Under the pieces are notes generated by a model. It saw only the letters and a list, made by a program, of their open reading frames with translations, had not been told where the DNA came from and searched no databases. Made by a program: the position numbers and the translations under genes. A stretch of 64,000 nucleotides of DNA, taken from NCBI GenBank assembly GCA_945643635.1, contig CALZFC010000007.1, forward strand, positions 846,501 through 910,500. The letters run 5' to 3'. Every line of letters starts with the position of its first letter. Positions within the stretch are counted from its first letter, which is position 1. This document shows, in pieces, positions 32,801-43,673 of this stretch. This DNA comes from Allodiplogaster sudhausi (taxonomy: Eukaryota; Nematoda; Chromadorea; Rhabditida; Diplogasteridae).

Positions 32801-32940
32801 ATAGCCAATCGATTCAGCCAACAGCGGCCAAGCAGCAGAAGCCACCGACCGTACGGAAACGGACGAGTCGCGAAAGAGTCCAGAAGCCAAAGGGAGGAGC
32901 AGCGACGTCGAAGGGGAAGCCGAACCCGGCGGCGAAGTAG
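29834..32940 (+). CDS. SH2-domain non-receptor tyrosine kinase, Fer/SPE-8-like
   Basis: Sixteen exons, about 487 residues. The protein starts almost directly with the SH2 domain: YFHGLLIRDEA, then FLVRTSE with the phosphotyrosine-binding Arg, RHFVIV and VDHYVQNKAS (residues about 13-100). The kinase domain follows: LGQGAFGEV (P-loop), VFVAVKLAK (catalytic Lys), FMREARIM (helix C Glu), HRDVALRN (catalytic loop), DFG, and PIRWLSPE in place of APE. All catalytic residues are present. After the domain come a Thr/Gly/Glu repeat (from 32,287) and a Lys/Arg-rich tail ending NPAAK (TAG 32,938-32,940). The short SH2-kinase layout and basic tail resemble the expanded nematode Fer-like family, which includes SPE-8 of sperm activation. 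One intron (31,808-31,898) uses a GC donor. The exon 14 donor choice is uncertain. Confidence 0.85.
32287..32345. repeat. ACCGGN coding minisatellite in the kinase tail
   Basis: About nine hexamers (GAGACC, GGAACC, GGCACC) encode an alternating Thr-Glu/Thr-Gly run between the kinase domain and the basic tail. The truncated paralogue at 28.4 kb lacks it. Confidence 0.8.
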
Positions 32941-34610
32941 AACAAGATCAAGGAGGAGAGAAGAGCAGGAGGAGGCCAAAGGTTCTTCGAAAGCCAGGTC
33001 ATAGAGATCCGAGCGATTTCTCTTCAACCAACCACAAACTGGGACTTGAAGAATTAATACGTGATTCCCAGAAAATCTCGCCCAATAGTAAAGCGGAATT
33101 TATTAGTGACCAAAGTTTGTTTTACTTTATTTTAATGTCTATTTTCAGAGATTTCGCCTTCTCCATTTCTACACTGCCGTCCTTTCGGTCTGGTTAATTC
33201 GTGGCGAGCACAGCCCTTTCCAGTCCACAATTTTTGCTGTGATAAAGAGTTCCCATTTACAGTTTTTTCTTTAGTAAAGAATTTGGTTCGCTACAACACA
33301 TCAAAAAGCTGCAGGCTGTTTTGCCAAAATTCAGGGACAGGTTTGGGCCGAAATGTTATATTTAGAAAATATATCCTCGTTGAAAAATAAAGAACTTTCA
33401 ACGAGCTATTGTTCGTCAATTTCGAAAATTTAACCGAGCTATGGTTCATAATATTTTATTGTACTGTTTCTCGAAGGAAAACATTTTGGAATTACGTCGA
33501 ATTGTACAGATGAGTCTATTTTGATAGTCGAGTCGTATGAACAGGCTGTCTTGAGTAAATGCAATAAAAGCACTTTTCTACGAATACCAGTTGTCTTTGC
33601 GGTATGCAGAGCAGTGATGCATCCAAGAATATTGAAAAAAAAACTTAATTCAAACGATCCTTCGGTCTTATTTGGAAACTTCAAAACCGGCGCTTCAAGG
33701 GCAGAGGTAAGAGCGGAAGCGGGCCCTTAAAGATATTAGAAATATATATGATTCATGGAATTGCCTCTCTCCTCGCTTGCCAGGCAAGCGCAGTGGCTAC
33801 TCTTCCATTCCCCCTCTCATTTTCTGGTTTTCTTCCCTTACAAAGTTATACATTTCAAAATCTCCCTTTTTTTATATCCTATTTTTTATCGACGCAGGAC
33901 TTTCAATACTGACTGAAGTTTCATTTCCGAGTGTCGCCATGAGTATTTACATATTTTGATGTCGATAAAAATTTAAAAGGAAAAATATTTTCAAAAGATC
34001 GCTATCTTGGGCGCTGATCACACTGAGAAACACCTCTTTTTATCACCCCCAGAAGCTGATTTCGCCACGTGTAATCAATCTAAGAATCAAGACATTTGTC
34101 CTGCCAACTTGTATTAGTCAAAACATATAAAAATATCAAGGAGAAATCGCTTTCTCACCCATGTCGCCTTTGAAATTAAGCAACTTTTTATTGTGTTCAC
34201 AGTTCTCTTCAGAAAGACTATAAAACCGTCCTTGAAATTCGGACCCCTGAACAGCATCACTTTAAGTACATCTTGACTGAGGACCAAAATAGGCCGCGGT
34301 GCCCTTAGAGTGCTGAAATAATTAGCATGTAATTTTCACAGCTTAACTAACCATATGAATAGGTTCAATGGTAATCTGCAAAGATAATAAAAATGGAGTT
34401 TCAAACGATAAACTCTCCCGCCGAAGGGTCTTAGCGAGAAAAGTACGGTAAGAAGAAAAGACAAGAGAGCGGGAAAGACATAGAAAGGGCATTCTACGGA
34501 AGTTTTACTGCCAGAAGTTTGAGTTTGTTTATTGTTAAAGAAGATTTTTAGGAGGAAGTAAGATGGTATAATAATTACTGTTTAACCGAGTTCATGTTAA
34601 GGAGTTACAG
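32941..34610. other. intergenic stretch with duplicated flank and dispersed repeat
   Basis: 33,649-33,716 resembles the flank of the kinase remnant, and 34,158-34,217 matches 14,110-14,168. The ORFs here are weak and lack splice support. Confidence 0.45.
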
Positions 34611-34614
34611 GAAA

Positions 34615-34953
34615 ATGGACGAGGAAAATGGAGGGGCAGGAGGAGGAAGAAATGGAAGTGCGGAAGACCCGGAAGCACCGAGAGGAGGAGAGGAGAGAGT
34701 GCCTCAGGCACCCGTCTTGCCAGCAACGATGCCGGCGGAGTGGATGGATCAGCTCAGAGCGGCGATTGGCCCTCCTCCCCCTCCGCAACGACCAGAAGCG
34801 ATACGCCCTCGTACGCTACTGAAGAAGAAAGCGTACGAGGCGCAGGTCAGCTTTAATGAAGGAGTGATGAAACTGCTGGAGGATGCGGAGGCAGCAGCCA
34901 CTGGAGAAGAGGCATGGAGCTTGGTCGACAAGGTCTACGGACCTTTAGTGTGA
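34615..34953 (+). CDS. single-exon ORF, unrecognised, faintly gag-like
   Basis: ATG at 34,615 (an upstream in-frame ATG lies at 34,594) opens 112 codons ending in TAG at 34,951-34,953; AATAAA follows at about 34,966. The N-terminus is acidic and Gly-rich (MDEENGGAGGG), the middle Pro-rich (GPPPPPQRP), and the end helical with LLKKKAYEAQVSFNEGVMKL and a final DKVYGPLV. Third-position G/C content resembles real genes here. The helical end loosely resembles N-terminal gag-like segments of nematode retroelements, but there is no zinc knuckle, protease or polymerase nearby. A possible acceptor (tttttag at 34,545-34,551) precedes it. Function unknown. Confidence 0.45.
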   Translation: MDEENGGAGGGRNGSAEDPEAPRGGEERVPQAPVLPATMPAEWMDQLRAAIGPPPPPQRPEAIRPRTLLKKKAYEAQVSFNEGVMKLLEDAEAAATGEEAWSLVDKVYGPLV

Positions 34954-35013
34954 GGCACACACTCAATAAACCGTATCTGTACTGAAAGGGTAACAAGATA
35001 ACAGCAGAAGGAA

Positions 35014-35018
<5 letters not shown>

Positions 35019-35062
<44 letters not shown>
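35019..35062. repeat. (GA)n microsatellite
   Basis: About 21 GA units between the small ORF and the TIR element. Confidence 0.95.
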
Positions 35063-35069
<7 letters not shown>

Positions 35070-35201
35070 GAGAGAAAGAGAAGGAAGGAACACGGAGGCG
35101 GGAGAGTGTAGAGTTTGAAACGTAGGTTATGCTCGAAACGACAAAGGAGATGAGAGCATAATCATAATTACTATAGCCATGGCAGCAAATGATCGATTTT
35201 G

Positions 35202-38161
35202 GGTGCTATCCCTGTTGGGGGGGGCATGATTTTTTCCAATCTTCTGAGGAATGTTTTTCCCCATCTACTTTCGGTAGAAAGCTGTCTATTAGTGCACACT
35301 GAAAAGAATGTCTTAGATATCAAATGTCTAGCCCCGAATGTCCAGAGAAATGTCTAAGACATCGCATGTCTAGCTCAGTAAAGTCTAATCCCACAAGACT
35401 TCAATGTCTAGAAATTTCGCCGAACGTGAATGTCTTATATGTCTAGGATTTTTTGGTCGTTACAGAAATAATCGAAAGCGTATGCTACACACGGACTGTA
35501 AAATTCAGAAAGAAAGCTGAAAAATGTACACGATTATAATGTTGTTTTCCATATTACTTTTGCTGTTATTATGTTTTATTTTTCCTTCCCAGTTCGGCGC
35601 GCGGCCAACGCGTCCGTTGACGGCTGCCTTAAGCGAGAACTTCCGGGAACTTCGCGGCAAGCAAGGTTTGGAGCTTTCATTTGCTAGTTAGCATGCTGTG
35701 ATGAATATATTCCTTTTGTGTACCTTAAAGCTTATTCACTTCTTGTTTTAGTACACTTTTGAGTGTATGATTTTATTCTTAGCATTGAATTTCAGGTAGA
35801 CTGCGTCGCACGTTGCCGTCAGGTGGACGCGGCGGCGGATTCTCACGGCTTCATCGCGGCGACTGAACAGGTTTCAACGTTAAATCCATTCCATTTCATA
35901 TTTAAGTTTAAAAGCCAACAAGTATTTAATTGATTTTAATGAACTGTTCGATAGTTGACCTTTTCTTTCGGTCTAGATTCTCAGCAACATTCATTTTTTT
36001 TAGTCCTGATGGCCAAATTCGAAATTATACTGCAAAAGCAGAACAAAACGCGGAAAAACGCTCTCGATTATAATGTTGTTTACCTTGCTATTGTTACTGT
36101 TATTAATTTTGCTATTTAAGCTCTGTTTGGCGCGCTAACGCACCGGCCGCTATTATCGACTACCGCGCTCGAGTTGTTCCTGCCGAATTTTTCGCTGCAA
36201 GCAACAAGGTTAGAGGTTTCTGTGTTATTACTTAGTATGCAGTGCTGATTATATTCACTTTGAATGCCGAATAAGTTATCAACAAAGTGGGATATTTGCT
36301 AATTGGGACAATATATTATTTTTTTTAAGTGGTAATTTTTAAGTTTGTCTTCTTAAGCGCAAGCTGGCACGGGCGCGCTTGTGTTTTAAGCTGCTACACT
36401 CGGCGAGTTTCTCCAATGGGCTTCGCTGTATTTCAAGGTTAGAAGTTTCATTATTGCTAGACAGTTTACTGACCATGAGCGGATTTTATACTCATTGAAT
36501 GCTAAATAACTTGTCCGATTCTTGTTTCATAGCATCCAGCAGTTGTTATAGAAGTGTAGGATGATATTATTTTGCATTTAATTTCATGTCATCTTCGTTG
36601 TAACTGCTGGCAGGAGGACTGCGTTGCATTGCCGCCACGTGGTTGCTTCGCTCGATCCTCACGGGCGTGTCGCAGCGACGATTGCAGGTTTCAAACTTTC
36701 TTTTATTTCATGTTTCATTCTAATTGTAAGTCGTACGACTAGCATTTCATAGAAGTTCTCGAAGAAATTAACAGTTTTATTTTTTAATGGCAAATTGGGA
36801 CTAAAGATTTCATTTTTTTAAGGTAAGATATTAATCGTAAATGTCCAAATTTGCTTTTTACCTTATATTTAGTGCTGATTATGCTTGCTATTTTTCCGAA
36901 GGGAGAAGGGGCATTCTGCATTTTTAAATTACCGTAATGCAAAGCGAAAACATTAACTGAACTGATAGAGAATATTAATGTAGATTTTTTTCTAAAATAT
37001 TTCGTTGCAGCTTGACTAATGTTATGACAACTACGTAATTACCAGTACAGGATTCTTATGAAATTAAGAAATGCTTGATCATTTTTCTATAAAGTTGGTT
37101 ATTGAAGGTTTGTCCCAGGTTACGGGCTGTTTTGCTGATGCACTGCTTGCGTATGTCGCCTCCTTCTGGTTGTTCAACCTTGACCTGCCCGCTCCCGTCC
37201 GCCAGGAAGTCGCGTTGCTGGCTCGACTCGTTGGAACCCCAGATCCATCCTTAGGGGGCGACGCAAGCCGCCTGTTCAGGGAAATTACAGGCACTGTAAT
37301 TTGATGTCATTTTTTCAATTACTTTTTTTGCCACTCCCCTCCATTTCTCAGACTCAACACATGCTTTAGATGTACGTTTTAGGTTCCTTTTTGCTTATTA
37401 ACACTTTATTCCATAGAAAGAATAGCAATAAGAAATATTATTAGGATATCAATAGAAAGTATTTTTACTAGACTGTTATGTTTCCGTTTGCCAAATGCGA
37501 AAGTTATATTCTTTGTTCTTTCTCTTACTTTCTTCACGACAGTTGAATATTCCTAACTTTTTTGTGTGTTAACACTTTATCCATAGAAAGAAGAGCGATA
37601 AGAAAGATTATTAGGATGTCAATAGGAGATATTTTTACTATGTTGTTTTGTTTGTGCTCGCCAAAGGCGCTGGTTGTTCTCCTTGCTCGTTTGTTTTGCT
37701 TCTCCATGTCTGTTGAATATGTGAATGATTAAAAAAACAATTTCCTGTATACCTTCTTTAACATATAATACACTGGATATCTGTGAAATGACGAAGCAAA
37801 GCAAAGCAAGAAGAAACAAGAACGGGAGGGGGCGCGCGATATCGATTGGCTAGACATTCAGTCCAATGGGACAAGACATTCAGTATAGGCCGGCATGTCT
37901 CGTACGTTTGGACATACGCGGCTAGACATTTGCTGTCTAGTGGGACTGGACATTCATGTCTCAGAGCCAATCGCGGACATAATGTCTAGCCTGAATGTCT
38001 TGTCCCACAAGACTTTCTTCTCTGTGTGTGCTTATTTTTCGAGCTGAACGCGAATATGACATCGAAAACGTCAATTAAGCTACTTATGCTAACATTTCTG
38101 TGCAAATAAACATTCCTTAGAAACTTGGAAAAAATCATGACCCCCCAACAGGGATAGCACC
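35202..38161. mobile_element. 2,960-bp non-autonomous TIR element with 8-bp target duplication
   Basis: The ends are inverted repeats of about 55 bp: GGTGCTATCCCTGTTGGGGG on the left and its complement, ending GGGATAGCACC, on the right. The flanks carry a perfect direct repeat CGATTTTG (35,194-35,201 and 38,162-38,169). Within about 100-300 bp of each end lie clusters of TGTCTAG/CTAGACA and ATGTCTTA-type motifs in both orientations, like subterminal transposase sites. The interior has diverged direct repeats (see separate entry). The longest ORF (77 codons at 37,071-37,304) has no transposase features. An 8-bp duplication suggests hAT or a related superfamily; this is inferred. Confidence 0.9.
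35590..36710. repeat. diverged internal direct repeats of the TIR element
   Basis: Unit type A (GGCGCGC...TTCGCGGCAAGCAAGGTT... then a TTTCATT run) occurs near 35,593, 36,125 and 36,372. Unit type B (GACTGCGTCGCA-TTGCCG...GGTTTCAA) occurs near 35,800 and 36,617. GC-rich cores alternate with AT-rich spacers. The copies are only partly conserved. Confidence 0.6.
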
Positions 38162-39042
38162 CGATTTTGCCCTGCTGAACCTTCTGCATCAAAGGCCGAG
38201 TGCATGAATCGCGAACTGGAGGCAGGCAGCATGTAGCCGCATGCGATTAAATATAGGTTAGATCAAAAAATTGTTGCAGAGGAATACAGCTAAACGATCA
38301 ACCAAATAAAAACTAGCCGAAGATAGAAGAAATATATTATTTTGTCCAGCACGCCTAAATGTGAAATCCGGAAGATTCAAAGTTATTGATTTTTTCTCGA
38401 TCAATAGTGGATCAATGGAACCAATAAACTGCTAATTAATCGATAACAGTATAATTAAGCATCCCTGAAAGTTTCATTTAGATACTCCCGTCCGTAGAAA
38501 AGTTATGGCCAAAAAACCTGAATTCCGAGTTTTTATGAGCGCCATCTATGCAAATCTCTGCCAAGTCTATGGAAATTATATTATGAGGTTAGAGCTGGAA
38601 TTTGGCTGGAGCCTGATTTCTAAAAAAAATTTGATGTTTCATCTTGATTGTTTTAGAGAATTTCGATATCGTTAAGTGGATCTGTGCAGTGTTGGGCCCG
38701 TCAAGGACACCATCTTTGAGATATATTTCTCTCCGATACTTTTTCCTTTATTTCTGGAATGGTGGTTATGGTATTTCGTCCAACAGTTGCTCACAGAACC
38801 GGTTAAAATGAAGTTCTACTCATCTTGATATTTGCCATTAGTCCGCTTGACTTTTGAATACCTCATATCTTCCAAGATATCACCATTGTTCACTAAACCT
38901 GCTTTATATGGTTATAATTTCGCTGTTTCCTTCGAAAGGCTACTTTAAAAGCTGAATTCACCAGTTTCACAACACACTTTATTTATTGATAGGAGTAGGC
39001 TCGGATATGCGGGTAGTGGGACAGGTTGGCGAAGCTTCATCT

Positions 39043-40784
39043 CTAGTCGAACTTGTAGCATGCGCGGGCCTTTCGCGTGAGGACCATAGTGACGGGGTGG
39101 ACGGGAGGGCCGTTGACGATGTTTTCCTTGCCGCCGAAGCCGGCAGACGCCTTCTCGTTGAAAAAACGTCGCACTGAAAACATTTTCATTTAAATAAACA
39201 TTTTTATATATTTTAACTAATGCTGATAAATCGTTCTGCCTGACCTTGCCAAGGATTTGCTTGCCATTGAAGGTGATGACGGCGGGGGAGATGTCTCCCT
39301 TGTGGTGGTTGACGTGGACGGGCACATACTCGCGCTCCGTTCCGAACACGAAGACCTCCTACAACGAAAGGACGGGTTACTGTATCTAGGGTTGGAAAGG
39401 AAAGAAAGGACCGAGAATGGCTTCCACTGGTAGTCGAAGCCACGGACGTGCTCGGACATGTGGACGAGCAGCTGCATCGAGCCGACGTTGCCGGTGTACT
39501 CGCGGTTGAACCACGTAAAGTTCGCGGCGATCTGAAAAGATCAGAGATCAAACATCAGAGATCGGGGCAAGGAATCAATAGCCGGACCTTTCCGCCCTCG
39601 TTCCAGACGCGGCCCATGACAGGCTCTCCCTGCTCCAGAGGGCGACGTACTGGTCGGGGTTCTGGCCCGGAATCGTGTCGAGCGTCTTGTCCAGAGCCCT
39701 GAATCAAACAATCTTGGTTTCTAACTGAACAGGATTTTTTTCGTTCCTGAAAATAAAAAAAGCCAAAATATCGCACTTGACGAGCTGAAGTGCCGGCCAG
39801 GGGTCGCCGGCGCGGACGTCCATCCACTGGTTGAGCATGACGCGGGGAGGAGGGGGACCCGGCTTGGGGACCGGCGGAGGAGGGGCCGGCTTGGGGCAGT
39901 GGGCGCACTCGCAGAATGGTGGACCACCCTGGAAAGAGGCGAGATAGTGAGGGAGAGAGAGAGAGAGAGAGGATACCTTGAGGTTGCGGACGATGATGAG
40001 CATGTCGGCCAGCTGCCCTCCGGCGAACTCACTCGCTTTTCCGTCGTGGCTGAAAAGAATGTTTTCAATAATTTCTAGTCAGATCATAAATAGACATGAT
40101 ATTAACTCTGAGAGTTCAAAGTTCATAGGCCATAGTTCGAAGATGCCTTGACCTGAAGAGCGCGAGCTCAGTCTTGTTGTCGAGGTATCCGAGGATGTTT
40201 CCCTCCTTGCGCTTCCACAGAATCGGCAGCGAGTTCCCGCACTTGACGTACTGGCGATCCTCGTTGATCTTGTCGAAGCGGTCTCCATAGCGGATCCACT
40301 CGTACCAGTATCCCAGCGACGTGTGGTCGCCGTTGTAAGTCAGGATCTGCAAGCATTCCATTTGCAATACAAATCAAGAGAGTTTTCCGTTCTTATCTAA
40401 ACCACAGTAAAATATTGACTGAAATGACCTGGATCTGGCCGCTGAGATCCTTGGCGCCGGTGAGCTCGGCCTTCTTGTAGGGGAAGGAGCACTCGACGAC
40501 TCCGCCGTTGTTCCAGGCGCGGCCGTGGATGGGCACGCCGTGCTTGTACCAGAGAGCCACGTACTGGTTCATCTCATCAAGCACCTTCACTGGCTTAGGC
40601 GGGAAGGGCGAACCGATTGGCTGAAAATGGAAAGAGATGGACTGGAGAATATAAGGAAGCAAGAGATGTAGCCAGCATGGAATATAAGAAGGGGAAATCA
40701 GAGGGGAAGGTCAGTGGAAGAGGAGGGGTTGGCAAAACGGACCTGGAAGGCCCAGGTGTCTTCCTTCGGAGCTGAATTCGGCAT
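39043..40784 (-). pseudogene. MFP2-like sperm motility protein, copy B (two frameshifts)
   Basis: Same nine-exon layout as copy A, from ATG at 40,784 to TAG at 39,043-39,045. Exon 5 keeps the frame here, with CECAHCPKPAPPPPVPKPG in the linker, so the first half and linker are intact. Exon 6 lacks 4 nt near 39,632-39,635 (CTGCTCCAGAGG versus CTGCTGGTACCAGAGG in A), destroying the second VALWYQQ motif and shifting the frame. The last exon has CGTTGAAAAAACGTCG where A has CGTTGCGGACGTCG (+2 nt near 39,160). Unless these are assembly errors, copy B could only make the first domain plus linker and a missense tail. Family reasoning as for copy A. Confidence 0.68.
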
Positions 40785-41326
40785 GGCAGAGAAGAAGCAG
40801 TTGAAGAAGCAGGAAGAGTTGGAGAGGCGGTCACTCGAGAAGTGTGAGGAACTGAAGAAACCAGCTGCTTTTATACGATTCTGAGATTGCAAATTTGGTT
40901 ATTAAACGAAAGGTCAACAGGTGGATTGACATTTAAAATGCAAAAATTTATGATTTAGTCCTCAAAATCACAATGCGAGGGCGCGATCTTTGTTCGAATT
41001 TTACAAATGCGAGAGTAAAATCTAAGAGAAGCCTCGTAGACTTGACCCCTGAACGAAATGCAGCCATACAGTGCATATGCATATAATATTATCGCTTTTT
41101 TTTGCTTAAATTAGATAGTTTCAATATTCAAACTTTTCAAAATAAATTTTTGGAAAACAAATTTATTTTTATAACTGTATTCAAGGAGCTGAAATTAACT
41201 GAAGTCAATAAAATTTTGAAAGTGCAATGTAAATGAGAAGCTGATTTCCACTAGACTCTACTCATTCTTCCAATCTACAATCAGCGCGAGTGGCTGGCAG
41301 TTGCTTCCTCTCTCTGAAACGAAGAG
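40785..41326. promoter_or_regulatory. divergent intergenic region, copy B
   Basis: Counterpart of 17,291-17,832 with the same length despite several internal indels. It keeps the GCAGCCATACAGTGCATATG core at about 41,059. Function as a shared promoter is inferred. Confidence 0.4.
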
Positions 41327-42704
41327 ATGGCAGACCCGACTCCTCCTGAGTTCGTCTTATTCCTTTGCTTACTTGTGAACAATTCCTCCACATCTTTACT
41401 AGTGTGTTTATAAAATTATAATAATGAAGCTATTTCTTTAGGAAGCAAGAATTGGTGCTCTCGAAGGAGTACCTGGACTCCCTGAACTGCCTGAGCCTGA
41501 TTTTCGCGGCAATCGCCGGCTGCGTTTCTCTCTACGTCGTTCTCCAGATTGTCCGCTTCGCTCTGGACTGCGCTTATCGGAAGAACGCCAGCAAGGTCAG
41601 CAATTAAAAAAAAGACAATTGCGAAATTATGATTATGTAGAGCCAAATAAGTATTCTTTCAGAGAGCTCCACCACCGACCGGAGTCGTCGTTAATGGAAG
41701 GAATGGTGGAAGCAATTCCAACCGATCCACCAAGGCAGCGATGAGTGGAAAGGAGAAGGGAAAGGCAGGCGGAGAGAAAGGAGAGAAGAGTGCAAAGGAA
41801 AAGCAGAGAAGCTGCCGAAAGGACAGTCGCACTCTTCCCTCCCGCAAAAAGGAAATCAAGATCCTTCTCAAGAACACTTCTGAAGACCTCCCGAAGGCAT
41901 GTTATTCATTTGTAAAGAACGCTAATGAAGGCATTTTAATCAATTTTTGACAACAAATAATACTCAGCATAAACGTTTTACACCAAAGTAATGAAATTAC
42001 AGGACAACTCGACAGAGACGAAGAGCAAATCGCAGCAGAAGCCGGCTGAGAAAGTTGCTTCTCTGCCAACGAAGAATGGTGCGGTAGCTGGAGATTCTTG
42101 TCAAAACTATCTAATCATCCTTGTTTCTTCAGCCGCTCCTCACGCGTCGCCCGCCTTCCCCTCTGCCGCTCCCTCTGGCCCGGCCCCGCCCCCTGCGGAG
42201 GCCAAGCAGCCTTCCCTCGACTTCCAGGCACCCGAGCCTGCTCCGATCATCAATCCGAGCTCCGGCGAGAAGCCCATTTCCACCCCGACTTCCTCTCTTT
42301 CCTGCTCTATTATTGAAAGTGCGTACATTTTCTAATTTGATTAACTAATTTAAATGAATTATAAAAATGAAAATTTGCCAGTTCTTCAATATTCAGTGAC
42401 CGCTGCCTCGAGCGTCCCCACAGCTGGTGGCTCTGCTCTTTCGGGCTCGATGCTTCCTTCGAGTTTGTCTCGAATTCTTTTCCGAATGATTTGAAATAAA
42501 CTTTCATTCTCGGCAATTGAAACATCTGTGGTGAGCCCCGGCTTCGCGGCGGCCCCTCCACCCGCCCCGCCCACTCCGACTCTCACCCCGCCCACTCCCA
42601 CTCTCGCCCCGCCAACTCCCGCCTCGGTCTCTGCCTTGCCTATCGATCTGACCAAGCCGGCCGAGCCATCCAATGCACCTGCTCAGGCCACGCCCAATGT
42701 CTAG
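41327..42704 (+). pseudogene. single-pass membrane protein with basic and Pro-rich tail, copy B (lost splice acceptor)
   Basis: Exons: MADPTPPE (from 41,327); membrane exon 41,442-41,595; Lys-rich exon 41,663-41,899; 42,002-42,078; 42,133-42,319; about 42,395; and the Pro-rich last exon to TAG at 42,702-42,704. The membrane exon is intact and encodes LSLIFAAIAGCVSLYVVLQI flanked by charged residues, then a basic region with KEKGKAGGEKGEKSAKEK. The last exon's acceptor, ctttcag in copy A, is ctttcat here (42,501-42,507), so the AG is lost. Reading through instead ends at an early stop after about 10 codons. The protein may simply be shorter: membrane segment plus basic and Ala/Pro-rich tail. 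Unknown family, probably co-expressed with the MFP2-like neighbour. Confidence 0.6.
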
Positions 42705-42765
42705 TAGCCCCATTCCCTGACTCCCCCGTTCTTTTGAATAGATAAAGTGTTTTTGTGATGTGTTT

Positions 42766-43166
42766 GCCATTTTGTATTGTCTTTCGAATGCAGAAATGGA
42801 TTTAACAATATGCTTTATTAACAACACGAAAAGAGAAAAGAAAGAATAACAACAAACAGCGAAGAGTACGAGCAATGAGCACACGTATCGATAGAAACAT
42901 GTAATGATGTTCATTCTTTTTAAGCATAATGAGATTACTGGGTCCCGCCATTAACAATTCGAAGATCATGATGAGCGCAGAAAAATAAAATGAAAACATA
43001 GTACTTCGGAGCGCATTAACAGCACTAATACAGATTAGTAAAACGGGTATAAATTTGTAAATTTAGAAAAAAATTTGTTAATTGTACTTGTAGAAGATTA
43101 AACAAAGTATAAGTTAAATTTGCATTGCGAAGGTCCTAGAGCGAAATGTGGGACTACGGTAGTCGT
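42766..43166. other. intergenic stretch downstream of TRRAP
   Basis: AT-rich, probably includes the TRRAP 3' UTR. No exon seen. Confidence 0.5.
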
Positions 43167-43627
43167 CTAGAACCAAGGTTGCCACGTGGGGGGCATCTTG
43201 CAGAGGTTGGCTGGTTCCAGAGCCTGGCGGACGAGTTGGAAGGCGATCGCTTCATCTTCGTCCTTCACTTCCGTGTTCGAGACTATCAAAATTACTTATT
43301 AGTTATAGAGTAAATTCTTTCTGTGCAATAAAATATTATAAATGGTAAAATTTATTCAATATTAAAGAAAGAATTCTTAAAAGCAAAACACAGAAGTGAA
43401 AAGATATTCGTTGACCAACCTCGAATGCGTTCTGTGATCTGCTCCATCGCAGCCTCGCTCCTCCGATTGACTTCCGCGAGATTGGCAGTCGGATCCTCAG
43501 CCAGGACAGAGTCCCAGATAAGAGGGCGAAGGAGAGGAAGCAGAGCGGGACGCAGCCAGAACAGACGCAGCACTGCGCACAGCGACCACGAGAAGTGGCC
43601 TGAGGGCAGAGAGGAGAGGAAGAGACA

Positions 43628-43673
<46 letters not shown>

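Larger units (their letters stand above)
38545..42765. repeat. segmental duplication copy B
   Basis: Partner of 14,320-19,285, same orientation and gene content. It lacks the ~520-bp insertion with the MITE. It ends just before the TRRAP gene, where homology stops at GTGATGTGTT. Confidence 0.93.

Noticed and set aside
37071..37304. 77-codon ORF inside the large TIR element as a transposase fragment
   Set aside because: No DDE/hAT-like motif or nucleic-acid-binding signature; too short and isolated to support the claim.
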